From contig NZ_JAJNKE010000037.1 in the NCBI RefSeq assembly GCF_021043395.1, positions 1-43,303 on the forward strand: a DNA stretch of 43,303 nucleotides, read 5' to 3'. Below, one piece after another: positions 31,774 through 39,401 of this stretch; positions within the stretch are counted from its first letter, which is position 1; every line of letters starts with the position of its first letter. Source of the stretch: Clostridium guangxiense. GTDB taxonomy: Bacteria; Bacillota; Clostridia; Clostridiales; Clostridiaceae. The position numbers were made by a program, and so were the translations under genes. The notes under the pieces were generated by a model. The model was not told the origin of the DNA and did no database searches. It saw only the letters and a program-made list of their open reading frames with translations.

Positions 31774-31924
31774 AAAACTAAGAGTACAGAGTATAAAGTA
31801 CAGAATAGAGTGAATGATAATTTTTAAAGATTTAGCGTCAGCCTTAAATTCTAAAATTTTCTGCCACAGTAGAAAATTAACCTTCACTCTACTCTCTGCT
31901 CTTTACTCTCTACTCTAATTTTAG
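31774..31924. repeat. Large imperfect inverted repeat ending at the response-regulator ribosome site
   Basis: Two ~50 bp arms at 31774-31825 and 31873-31924 pair at about 80%, built of CTCT/AGAG and ACTCTACTCT-type tracts. An inner hairpin AATTTTCT/AGAAAATT sits in the central part. The right arm runs into TTAGGGAGTG, the ribosome site of the response-regulator gene. Shorter stretches of the same ACTCTACTCTC type occur at 35461-35487. It may be a repeat, a leader structure, or both. Confidence 0.65.
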
Positions 31925-31935
31925 GGAGTGTTAAT

Positions 31936-32631
31936 GTGGATAAGAAACTAATTTATATTGCTGATGATGAAACTAACATTCGAAATATTATAAAGTCCTT
32001 TCTCTTAAAAGAAGGCTTTGAAGTAGAAACCTTTGATGATGGAAGTGCTTTATTTGAAGCTTTCAATAGGAAACCAGCAGATATGCTTGTAATAGATATA
32101 ATGATGCCCAATATGGATGGATATTCTCTTTGTTCACTTGTACGTCAAAAAAGTTCGGTACCAATAATAATAGTATCTGCAAAAGATACTGAACCAGACA
32201 AAATAGCAGGACTTACTCTTGGAAGCGATGACTATCTTACAAAACCATTTAGCCCAATGGAACTCATAGCAAGAATTAAAAGTATTTTTAGAAGAATAGA
32301 ACTTGACAATTCTAACAGTACCGAAACTAAAAATTTAAGTATTTCAGATGTTACGATAAATCCAGACTTAAAACAAGTTGAATTTAACGGTGCTGATATC
32401 GGTCTTACAAAAATGGAGTTTGAGGTTGTATACTATCTTACAATCAATAAAAACAGAGCCGTGAGCAGAAGTGAACTTTTAGACAAAATATGGGGATTTG
32501 AAAATGAAGTTGAAACTAGAGCCACCGATGATGCTATAAAGAGAATAAGAAAGAAACTTTCTGATGCAGGATCCAATTTAAAAATTGAAACAGTTTGGGG
32601 ATTTGGCTTTAAAATTCAAGACAAGGGGTGA
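31936..32631 (+). CDS. OmpR/PhoB-family response regulator
   Basis: 231 residues, GTG start at 31936 behind GGGAG. The receiver domain has the acidic pair D10/D11, phospho-acceptor D54 (LVIDIMMPNMDG), the switch Ser/Thr in IIIVSAKD and the Lys in DDYLTKPF. The C-terminal winged helix has LTKMEFEVVYYLTINK, VSRSELLDKIWG and TRATDDAIKRIRKK and VWGFGFKI. It is paired with the kinase that starts 5 bp after its stop codon. Being divergent from the glycosyltransferase operon, it may control that operon in response to envelope conditions; this is inference. Confidence 0.93.
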   Translation: MDKKLIYIADDETNIRNIIKSFLLKEGFEVETFDDGSALFEAFNRKPADMLVIDIMMPNMDGYSLCSLVRQKSSVPIIIVSAKDTEPDKIAGLTLGSDDYLTKPFSPMELIARIKSIFRRIELDNSNSTETKNLSISDVTINPDLKQVEFNGADIGLTKMEFEVVYYLTINKNRAVSRSELLDKIWGFENEVETRATDDAIKRIRKKLSDAGSNLKIETVWGFGFKIQDKG

Positions 32632-32636
32632 TACAA

Positions 32637-34205
32637 ATGAAAAGACGTACAATTAATAAAAAAATTTGTGATTATAATCTTCTAGCAAGAATAAGCAGAA
32701 ATACAATAAAGGGAAGAATTTTCAAATACAACCTTGCTGTAATATTACTTCTAATTACCATTACAACTATAACCTTTAACGTTGCTATTCGTTTGTATAT
32801 TCAAAAAGAAATTATTGGTCAATTAAACAAATTAGCAACCAGTGTAGAAGGAGCAGCTCTTGAACATGGTCCAGATTTTTTTAAACCAGATGATAACAAT
32901 CACACACCACCAAACCTTTTACCTAGGCATGCTACTATACCAGAAACTTCTTCTGAAGTCACTAAAAATTCTACCTCTACCAAAAATAATGATCTTTTTA
33001 GATATTATTTTATGCTTGACAGATCTTTAAGAAAACCTCTTTCTGTTTTAAGCGCTGACTTTATACTGATTGACAAAAATAAAAATGCAATAAATCCATC
33101 TACCGAGGAAAGTAATAAAATACCTAGCGATTTACTTTCTAAGCTTAAAAGTGAAATTGACACTTCATCAAGTAAAAGCTACAAAAGCTCAATAAGATTT
33201 TCTGTATCTGGAACAGACTATGTTGCTATAGTAAGACCAGTGTCCGATAAAAATACCTTTGGTCTTGGATGGATAATTATTTATTCAAGCGTTCAAAAGA
33301 TAAATCAGCTTCAATTTTGGATAAATATTATACTTTTAATCATTTTAATTATTTCAGCCTTAATTACAGTTATATTTTCTTCTCGTATAGCAAAAAAAAT
33401 ATCAGAGCCATTTTCTTCTTTAAATGAACATATACGCTCTATTGCAGAAAGAAACTTTGGTGAAAAAATTGATTTACCTGTAGATTATGAACTTAGTGAA
33501 CTTGTTAACGGTATAAATATAATGTCCGAAAAACTAGAAATTTATGATAAAGCTCAAAAAACTTTTCTTCAAAATGTGTCTCATGAATTTAGAACGCCTC
33601 TCATGTCTATCCAAAGCTATGCTGAAGGAATAAAATATGAGGTAGTTGATGGAAATTCTGCTGCAGATATTATAATAGGTGAATCAAAGCGCCTAACTCA
33701 TCTTGTTGAGGATTTGCTTTATCTGTCAAGACTTGACTCTATAGAAGAAAATTACAATTATACTGAAATTGATTTTATAGAGCTCATAAACAGCTGTGCA
33801 GAACGTTTAAATGCTATCGCCCTTAAAAGCAACGTAAAAATTTCGGTCAATAATCTAAATAAGGATATTATTATATATTCTGATGAAGAAAAACTTTCAA
33901 GAGCACTTACTAATATAATAAGTAACTCCATAAGGTACGCAAGTTCAACTATTACTGTAGTTTCAAACATCAATTTTGATAATAAACTTGACATAACAAT
34001 TTCTGATGATGGTCCAGGATTTGATGAAAAAGACCTACCTCATATATTTGATAGGTTCTATAAAGGTAAGAAAGGTAAATTTGGTCTTGGTTTATCTATA
34101 AGCAAAAACATTATTAAAAAACTTCATGGTACTATTACCGCTGGGAATGGAGAAACAGGAGCATTATTTTCAATAGAAATTCCAATAAAATGCAATTCTA
34201 ATTAA
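32637..34205 (+). CDS. Sensor histidine kinase
   Basis: 522 residues from the ATG at 32637, which has AAGGGG in front; a GTG at 32628 is in frame but overlaps the regulator stop. Order: helix 1 (about residues 30-52), an extracytoplasmic sensor of about 170 residues rich in Ser/Thr/Asn, helix 2 (about 228-250), HAMP, HisKA with the phosphorylated His in FLQNVSHEFRTPLMS, and HATPase_c with the N box NIISNSIRYAS, DDGPGFDEKDLPHIFDRFYK and GLGLSISKNII. The sensor domain is not one I recognise. A terminator follows at 34224. Confidence 0.92.
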   Translation: MKRRTINKKICDYNLLARISRNTIKGRIFKYNLAVILLLITITTITFNVAIRLYIQKEIIGQLNKLATSVEGAALEHGPDFFKPDDNNHTPPNLLPRHATIPETSSEVTKNSTSTKNNDLFRYYFMLDRSLRKPLSVLSADFILIDKNKNAINPSTEESNKIPSDLLSKLKSEIDTSSSKSYKSSIRFSVSGTDYVAIVRPVSDKNTFGLGWIIIYSSVQKINQLQFWINIILLIILIISALITVIFSSRIAKKISEPFSSLNEHIRSIAERNFGEKIDLPVDYELSELVNGINIMSEKLEIYDKAQKTFLQNVSHEFRTPLMSIQSYAEGIKYEVVDGNSAADIIIGESKRLTHLVEDLLYLSRLDSIEENYNYTEIDFIELINSCAERLNAIALKSNVKISVNNLNKDIIIYSDEEKLSRALTNIISNSIRYASSTITVVSNINFDNKLDITISDDGPGFDEKDLPHIFDRFYKGKKGKFGLGLSISKNIIKKLHGTITAGNGETGALFSIEIPIKCNSN

Positions 34206-34223
34206 CATCACAAAATATGAAAC

Positions 34224-34262
34224 AAGACTTTTGGTGTATTTTATAATACATCAAAGGTCTTT
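34224..34262 (+). terminator. Terminator of the two-component operon
   Basis: Arms AAGACTTTTGGTGTATT and AATACATCAAAGGTCTT pair with two mismatches around a five-base loop, followed by TTAATTTTAAT. Confidence 0.7.
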
Positions 34263-34296
34263 AATTTTAATCTACATGAGAGATTAGAAATATGTC

Positions 34297-34440
34297 CTAA
34301 TTTTTCCTCTTCTCTTTTTCTGCAGCTAAAAATAACAAGTGTGCAATTATATATAAAATTATAAAAATAATAATGTTTACAATGCTTAGGGCTGTATAAT
34401 CCCAAAAGTACAGTGTTAAAAACACTAAGATATATATCAT
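34297..34440 (-). CDS. Possible 47-residue small membrane protein
   Basis: The minus strand encodes MIYILVFLTLYFWDYTALSI followed by a strongly hydrophobic IVNIIIFIILYIIAHLLFLA and a charged tail AEKEKRKN. Two membrane helices are likely. The start codon directly follows the stop of the small ORF at 34441-34560 (TAA then ATG). No good ribosome site is visible, so it would need coupling. It may instead be the end of a decayed gene. No family recognised. Confidence 0.4.
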   Translation of the reverse strand: MIYILVFLTLYFWDYTALSIVNIIIFIILYIIAHLLFLAAEKEKRKN

Positions 34441-34560
34441 TTACATATCCAAAAACACTTTACCATTCTTTACATCAATGACTTTTTTTATTTCCGATGG
34501 TGCATAATGCATTGTCCTTTCAGATGACCTATAGACTCCAATAGCAAACCCACAAAACAT
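34441..34560 (-). pseudogene. Short ORF, probably the tail of a decayed gene
   Basis: 39 codons from ATG at 34560: MFCGFAIGVYRSSERTMHYA and then EIKKVIDVKNGKVFLDM. There is no ribosome site before it and an in-frame stop lies 12 bases upstream, yet the composition is protein-like and it abuts the next small ORF. It reads like the C-terminal fragment of a larger protein whose 5' part was replaced when the hairpin repeat at 34597 arrived. Not identified. Confidence 0.4.
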
Positions 34561-34596
34561 ACAGTCACTTTAAAAACTAAAGTCCACCCCATGTGG

Positions 34597-34669
34597 AGTA
34601 ATAGTGTTTAAGGAATGATTTAAATAAAAGTTAATAAATCTTATTTAACATTCCGAAACACTATTACTC
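34597..34669. repeat. Short hairpin form of the arm repeat, overlapping a stop codon
   Basis: AGTAATAGTGTTTAAGGAATG pairs with CATTCC-GAAACACTATTACT, with a further inner pair TTAAATAA/TTATTTAA around a loop containing TTAATAAATC. The arms match the arm module of the large repeats (TTATTTAACATTCCGAAACACTATTAC here against TTTTTAATGTTACAAGACAC at 26.17 kb), but the core is absent. It contains the stop codon of the racemase gene at 34664-34666 and can form the end of its transcript. Confidence 0.75.
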
Positions 34670-35359
34670 TGCAATCGCAAATTCTACTGCAGAAACTCCA
34701 TGTATTGTTGTTGTATCAAAAACCGGAACAGAAACATCCTTCTGCTTTATTAATAGCGGTATTTCTGTACATCCAAGCACTACTCCTTCAGCACCCTTTG
34801 CTTGCAGCTTGCTTATTATTTCTTTATATTTCTCTCTTGAAGTATCCTTTAATATGCCTTTGCAAAGTTCTTCATAAATAATTTTATGGACAACCTCTCT
34901 GTCAGCTTCCTCTGGAATAATCACATCAATATTAAACTTATCTTTTAATACTTTCTTGTAAAAATCCTGCTCCATGGTAAATTTAGTTCCAAGAAGGCCA
35001 ACCTTTTTAAGTCCCTTTTCAGTTAATTTTTCTCCAGTAACCTCTGCTATATGCAAAACCTTTACTCCAGCTTCCATTTCTATATCCTCTGCCATTTTAT
35101 GCATGGTGTTAGTGCATATTACAATAAAATCAGCTCCTGCACCTTTAAGAGCTTTAGCCGCAGCAACCATAATATCGGTTAATTCCTTCCACTTACCTTG
35201 ATGCTGCAAAAGTTCTATTTCTTGAAAATCTACAGAATACATTATACACTTTGCAGAATGAAGATCTCCTAATTTTGACTTAACAGTTTCATTTATGATT
35301 TTATAATATTCCAGTGACGACTCCCAGCTCATTCCTCCAATTAATCCAATTGTTTTCAA
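34664..35359 (-). CDS. Aspartate/glutamate racemase family protein
   Basis: 231 residues. The two catalytic cysteines are present: C82 in IVICTNTMHKMA and C197 in GVVLGCTEIPLL. The N-terminus MKTIGLIGGMSWESSLEYY is characteristic of the YgeA/RacD group. It is a cofactor-independent racemase acting by a two-base mechanism, most likely on aspartate, glutamate or a close relative. The start has AAAAGGAGATG in front. The stop codon lies inside a repeat hairpin. It has no co-directional close neighbour, so it is probably monocistronic. Confidence 0.9.
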   Translation of the reverse strand: MKTIGLIGGMSWESSLEYYKIINETVKSKLGDLHSAKCIMYSVDFQEIELLQHQGKWKELTDIMVAAAKALKGAGADFIVICTNTMHKMAEDIEMEAGVKVLHIAEVTGEKLTEKGLKKVGLLGTKFTMEQDFYKKVLKDKFNIDVIIPEEADREVVHKIIYEELCKGILKDTSREKYKEIISKLQAKGAEGVVLGCTEIPLLIKQKDVSVPVFDTTTIHGVSAVEFAIAE

Positions 35360-35460
35360 TTAAAACATCTCCTTTTAACTCTAATCTTCATATATAGATA
35401 AACCACTTACCTCTAAATGCTTGATATTTACAAGTATAAACTTGAAGAAATAAAAAATAA

Positions 35461-35487
35461 AGAGTAGGTATCTGTTTACTCTACTCT
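35461..35487 (-). terminator. Terminator of the duplicated unknown gene
   Basis: AGAGTAG (35461-35467) and CTACTCT (35481-35487) pair around 13 bases. On the minus strand the stem is followed by TTATTTTTTATTTC. It lies 14 bp after the stop at 35501. The remainder of 35360-35500 has no gene. Confidence 0.65.
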
Positions 35488-35500
35488 CTACAATATTATT

Positions 35501-36157
35501 TTAACTACATGGTACTGGAATATTTTGAGCTATAGAAACTCTAAGAACTCTTATGATTCCTGTTCTCGTTTTCCCATCAAGATGCATAGCTACTCCATTA
35601 CCACTTGTAACCACAATCCAATGTGCATATCTAACAGTAACTGGCTTATCATTGCTATAAAGCCTACAGTATTTATTACTCCCATCTGTCCAGTAAAGGA
35701 ATACTCCATTTTTAATATTGCGTCCCCCCTCATTAAAGAAAACGCCTACTGGAGTACCAGTCCTAGCAATAAATAAACCGGCAACTGGATGTGCAGTACA
35801 ACCTAGCTGAGAAGGTGGTGGTATAGGCTGCGTTCTTCTTATTTCTGCAATCCTGCCAATTGCCAGATTTTCAAGACAAGGTGTCGTCGTGCCTGTTTTA
35901 AATCTCCAATGCCTTAAAACTACTTGAACAAGCGTACCATGAGCTGGATTTATATTACGGTAATAATTGTACACTCCATTCCTTATATATAAAGCTAAAT
36001 AAAGAACTCCATTATGCACGCAATAGCAAGCACCTTGATTGTTTGAATACAAACATCTATCACTTTGATTACATGCATTATGACCTAAATTGGGATTTCT
36101 ATATAAAACCCCAACAGGCTCTCCTCTGTGGATTATAGAAGGAACAATTATAGCCAC
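35501..36157 (-). CDS. Unknown protein with two related halves
   Basis: 218 residues, GTG start at 36157 with AAGGAG eight bases upstream. No signal peptide or membrane helix. Two halves are alignable: residues about 11-108 and 131-206 share GxPVGVxx, NGVxLYW or NGVYNYYR, a (R/A)HW motif (82-84 and 178-180), a Lys-Thr-rich turn and G(R/I)I near the end. The first half has an extra Cys-rich stretch (HNACNQSDRCLYSNNQGACY) and the halves are joined by a Pro-rich linker (IPPPSQLGC). The halves are rich in Tyr, Trp, Asn and Gly, as in beta-structured binding domains. No family recognised and no operon partner. Confidence 0.75.
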   Translation of the reverse strand: MAIIVPSIIHRGEPVGVLYRNPNLGHNACNQSDRCLYSNNQGACYCVHNGVLYLALYIRNGVYNYYRNINPAHGTLVQVVLRHWRFKTGTTTPCLENLAIGRIAEIRRTQPIPPPSQLGCTAHPVAGLFIARTGTPVGVFFNEGGRNIKNGVFLYWTDGSNKYCRLYSNDKPVTVRYAHWIVVTSGNGVAMHLDGKTRTGIIRVLRVSIAQNIPVPCS

Positions 36158-36295
36158 GGCAATTACTCCTTTGCAAATTTTATCTTTAGAAATAAATTTA
36201 ATTTCTCAATTCATTTATATGATACTGCACTATTAATTTGTGAATTGTTTTTTTATAATAGTCATTCTATTTTTTCACTTTTAAACTTAACGTTA

Positions 36296-36590
36296 CTACC
36301 TCTCTAAAAGCAGTACCAGCTTTTTCATCCCATCTGTGAATTCCACATGTACCTATTTTTATCTTATCAGTTTTTCTGATTAAAATCCATCTGTGATGCA
36401 AATGCGGTTCCTACTGTGACAAGTAAAGCTCAAGTATTTCATCTGCTCGCTCAATATCAGTTAATGGCTCTCTATCAAATAAATATTTAGTCACTACAGG
36501 GTCTGAAAACTGGCTAAATATAAACTCTCTATCCTCCATAGATATATTTTTAAGAATTAATCTTTCTGTTTCCATGCTTTTAAATATCAT
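36296..36590 (-). pseudogene. Broken RimJ/RimL-type GNAT acetyltransferase
   Basis: From ATG 36590 with GGAGG upstream, the frame reads MIFKSMETERLILKNISMED and DPVVTKYLFDREPL up to LYLSQ, then an amber TAG. The same frame continues EPHLHHRWILIRKTDKIKIG and CGIHRWDEKAG before the similarity ends near 36296. The acetyl-CoA loop and the C-terminal half are missing. The nonsense codon plus the truncation make it a pseudogene. Its start overlaps the stop of the next fragment by ATGA. Confidence 0.8.
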
Positions 36591-36690
36591 AATATTTCCT
36601 CCGAATGTTTCATAAGAAGTATCCCAACTCCTTTACCTTAATAAGAAGGCAAAACTCCAAGCGGTCCCATGCACAAAACTTCAACAATGT
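36587..36690 (-). pseudogene. Fragment of a second GNAT acetyltransferase with a nonsense codon
   Basis: Reads IVEVLCMGPLGVLPSY, then TAA, then GKGVGILLMKHSEEIL and a stop at 36587. This is the GNAT acetyl-CoA loop (V-x-P-x-Y-Q-G-x-G-(V/I)-G) with the expected Gln codon CAA turned into TAA. The 5' part is gone, replaced at 36690 by the end of the MutS2-like gene and its repeat arm. Confidence 0.75.
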
Positions 36691-36716
36691 TTTTATTTAA
36701 TGTTCCGAAGTACTAT
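36674..36716. repeat. Single arm module over the stop of the MutS2-like gene
   Basis: TTTTTATTTAATGTTCCGAAG and then TACTATCACTTATC match the right arm of the large repeats (TTTAATGTTnCAAGnCACTGTTACTTC). No partner arm or core is adjacent. The stop TAA at 36697-36699 and the codons for SEH come from this module. Confidence 0.65.
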
Positions 36717-38487
36717 CACTTATCGTCATTCCTTCTACGTGATGCTTGCTCATAAGCTTATTCTTTTTTCTGTATTCCTTGCTTTTAAATATAATATCAA
36801 AATCATAATCCTCTGGGTACAATTCTTTCTTATCTAACTGTTTTTCCTCTTCTATTTTTATCCCTTCTTTAAATTCACGAACTTGCTTTTTATGCATTTC
36901 TTTTTCCTCTTCATTTTTCGTAGGCTTTTCGTATTTTACATCCTCATAGCTTTTTTCTTCTTTATAAGTTACAAAATGTGCTCTTTCAATTATTTTTTTG
37001 CTCATTCCAAGCCTTAGAGCTATAAGAAAAGCATTGCTTTCACCTGCTTTTCCTATACTTAATTTATAAAGTGGTTTTAAAGTATTAATATCAAAACCCA
37101 TTGAACCATTTATAAATCCCTCGTGCTTCTCTGCAAATCTCTTTATTTCGCTATAATGAGTTGTAGCACATATAGTTGCTCCCTTGTTATACAATTCTTC
37201 AAGAACTGCAATAGCTATTCCCATACCCTCTCCTGGATCTGTCCCCTGTCCAATCTCATCTACAATAACCAAATCATTTCTTCCTGCGCAATCTAAAATA
37301 GAAATAACATTATTTATGTGAGAGGAAAATGTGCTCAGGCTTTGTTCTATGCTTTGACCATCTCCAATATCAACAAATACATCTTGAAATATTGCCATTT
37401 CGCTTTCCTCTGCTGCAGGTATGTGAAGCCCCGCTTGAATCATCATTGTAAGAAGCCCAATGGCTTTTAATGTAACGGTCTTTCCACCAGTATTAGGTCC
37501 TGTTATAACAAGTCCTCTATAGGATCTACCAATAGTAAAATCCAAAGGCACTGCATTATCATCTAAAAGAGGATGTTTTCCTTGTTTTAAATTTATATAA
37601 TTTCTAGTATTAAGTCTCACATTCGTTCCAGATATAGCCTTACTGTACTTTCCTTTGGCAAAAATAAAATCGTAGTTAGCCATAATTTCAATGTTAATTT
37701 TAACTTCCTTTTTATTGTCATAAACAGCCGCTGTAAGTTCTGAAAGTATCCTGTAAACCTCTTTTTCCTCTTCAAGCTTATTTTCATTAAGTTCATCTTG
37801 CAGTCTTTTAACTTCAGCAGGTTCAATAAACACTGTAGAACCACTTTGGGATTTATCATGAATTTCCCCATCGATACATTTTTTGTATTGGCTTTTTACA
37901 GGTATGATGTACCTTCCATCCCTTTGGCTTACCAATGTATCCTGAATGTATGGCTTATATTTATCGCTTCTTAAAATACTGTCTAACTTACTCTTAATCC
38001 TATCTTCTAATATATAAATTTTCTTTCTTATTTTTTGCAATTTACTGCTTGCTTTATTATCTACTGTACCGTGAACTATACACCTTTCAATTTCTTCTTT
38101 TATTTTATCTAGTTCACAAATTGAATAAGCATAACTAGATATAGTTGGAGCTGCATATTCTTTATCCTTCATAAATCTTTTAACCTTTGCTGTATCACGA
38201 AGCAAATTCGCTACAGCTTCTAATTCCTCTGGGACTAGTACGGTCCCTTTTTCAATCTTAGAAACAATTTTGCCCATATTCTTAAGACTATTTATTGGTA
38301 TGCTTGAAGATATATCTACTATCCTTCTAGCCTCAGTAGTTTCCTTTAAGGCAAGTTTTATAACTCCCTCCTGAACCTTAGGCTCAAGCTTTTCAATCCT
38401 TTCCTTTGCAATATCCGACAAAGCAAACTTTTTTAATTCCTCTGTTATTTTATAAAATTCTAATATTTCTTTTGACTTATTATTCAA
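36697..38487 (-). CDS. MutS2-like ATPase without the Smr domain
   Basis: 596 residues from the TTG at 38487, which has GGAGGAG nine bases upstream; a GTG at 38508 is in frame but overlaps that site. The MutS core and clamp regions are followed by the ATPase: Walker A GPNTGGKTVTLKAIGLL, then DIGDGQSIEQSLSTFSSHI, Walker B LVIVDEIGQGTDPGEG and THYSEIKRFA. Family MutS2 is about 785 residues and ends with a KOW and an Smr nuclease domain; here the ATPase is followed only by about 100 charged residues (EEEKEMHKKQVREFKEG). It lacks the mismatch-binding domain of MutS1. It could act in recombination control or in ribosome rescue, like MutS2, but without the nuclease. Its last codons lie in a repeat arm. 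Confidence 0.87.
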   Translation of the reverse strand: MNNKSKEILEFYKITEELKKFALSDIAKERIEKLEPKVQEGVIKLALKETTEARRIVDISSSIPINSLKNMGKIVSKIEKGTVLVPEELEAVANLLRDTAKVKRFMKDKEYAAPTISSYAYSICELDKIKEEIERCIVHGTVDNKASSKLQKIRKKIYILEDRIKSKLDSILRSDKYKPYIQDTLVSQRDGRYIIPVKSQYKKCIDGEIHDKSQSGSTVFIEPAEVKRLQDELNENKLEEEKEVYRILSELTAAVYDNKKEVKINIEIMANYDFIFAKGKYSKAISGTNVRLNTRNYINLKQGKHPLLDDNAVPLDFTIGRSYRGLVITGPNTGGKTVTLKAIGLLTMMIQAGLHIPAAEESEMAIFQDVFVDIGDGQSIEQSLSTFSSHINNVISILDCAGRNDLVIVDEIGQGTDPGEGMGIAIAVLEELYNKGATICATTHYSEIKRFAEKHEGFINGSMGFDINTLKPLYKLSIGKAGESNAFLIALRLGMSKKIIERAHFVTYKEEKSYEDVKYEKPTKNEEEKEMHKKQVREFKEGIKIEEEKQLDKKELYPEDYDFDIIFKSKEYRKKNKLMSKHHVEGMTISDSTSEH

Positions 38488-38561
38488 CTTTTTTCTCCTC
38501 CAATTCACCGGTTGAAGGACCTTTTAAGAGTAACCCATTAAAATTCACTGTGCATTGTGCA

Positions 38562-38602
38562 CTAAAAAAGGCCATAAGCAAAGAATTCTTCACTTATAGC
38601 CT
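38562..38602 (-). terminator. Hairpin terminator in the leader of the MutS2-like gene
   Basis: Arms AGGCCATAAGCAAAGAA (38569-38585) and TTCTTCACTTATAGCCT (38586-38602) pair with two mismatches. On the minus strand the stem is followed by TTTTTTAG. It lies 75-115 bp upstream of the TTG start, so any transcript from farther upstream would end here. It is followed by the small palindrome GTGCATTGTGCAC. Either the true promoter lies between 38488 and 38562, or the hairpin is an attenuator. Confidence 0.6.
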
Positions 38603-38984
38603 AAATTTACTATAACAAAAATAAACCTACAAATTTATAACTAAAAAATAGATGAAATAACTTCCTTAATTACAAATTTATATGAGCATTTAATTGTGAA
38701 TTCTTTTAACTAAGTTCATCTTAAAAAATCCATCAACAAATAAACCTAACTAAATAGGTATTTTAAAATTTTTTAAGAATTTAATTTTAATTTACTTAGT
38801 TAAAAACCACACTCACAAAAATGCACTTCCTTTTTTTAAATATAAACCACATTAAATTTAAAATGGTTCATTTATAATTTGATTTTATAATAATTTTTTA
38901 TAAATTGCAACTTTTAAAACCAAGACTATGTTTTAAATAATTGTGTTTTGTATATTTCTTATTAAAGTATGACATAATATAAGG

Positions 38985-39083
38985 TGAGTGGATTGCAAAG
39001 TTTGTAATCGGCTTAATTATTGTAAATTGTAGATTGTTTACTTAACAAGTAGTTTTGCAGAACTACTTGTTATTTTCTTTTTT
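38985..39083 (+). ncRNA. Candidate small RNA
   Basis: A plus-strand unit with no ORF. A promoter-like TTGTAT (38948-38953) with CATAAT (38973-38978, long spacer of 19) lies upstream. Next comes a hairpin GATTGCAAA/TTTGTAATC (38991-39009). It ends in a textbook terminator, AACAAGTAGTT/AACTACTTGTT (39044-39071), followed by ATTTTCTTTTTTG. No plus-strand gene precedes it, so the terminator needs another explanation; a ~100 nt RNA is the simplest. It overlaps the 3' end of the small membrane-protein gene antisense. The stretch 38603-38947 is AT-rich with no gene seen. Confidence 0.45.
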
Positions 39084-39263
39084 GTTTCTTTTTTTATTAT
39101 CTACGTACAATGCTAATTCAGTGGAAATTCCATCCTTATTAACATTTGCTTTATTTCTCATAGCAATGCTTTTCTCCTGCTTATAGCAAAAAGCAAGGAG
39201 CATTGCAACAATAGATAAAGCTGTTACACATAGAACTATTAATGCAAAAAAGGTGTAATTCAT
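39063..39263 (-). CDS. Small single-span membrane protein
   Basis: 66 residues from ATG 39263, preceded by AGAGGTGG; the frame extends to 39305, but without a ribosome site. One membrane helix (FFALIVLCVTALSIVAMLLAF) is followed by a basic cytoplasmic tail (KQEKSIAMRNKANVNKDG, then NKKRNKKENNK). No family recognised. Its stop codon is inside the plus-strand terminator hairpin of the candidate small RNA, so the two transcripts are antisense for about 20 nt. Confidence 0.6.
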   Translation of the reverse strand: MNYTFFALIVLCVTALSIVAMLLAFCYKQEKSIAMRNKANVNKDGISTELALYVDNKKRNKKENNK

Positions 39264-39401
39264 TCTACCACCTCTTTTCCTGCCGAATTTAGCTTTGCAA
39301 TTCACTCATATTTTGGTACTTGGAAAAGAGGTCTATTTACAATTATTTGTACCGTCATTAATTAATTTAACCATTTATTTAAGGTTTAAACATTGTGAGC
39401 T

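Noticed and set aside
38406-38615. T-box or riboswitch leader before the MutS2-like gene
   Set aside because: There is a terminator hairpin, but no T-box sequence or alternative antiterminator pairing could be found.
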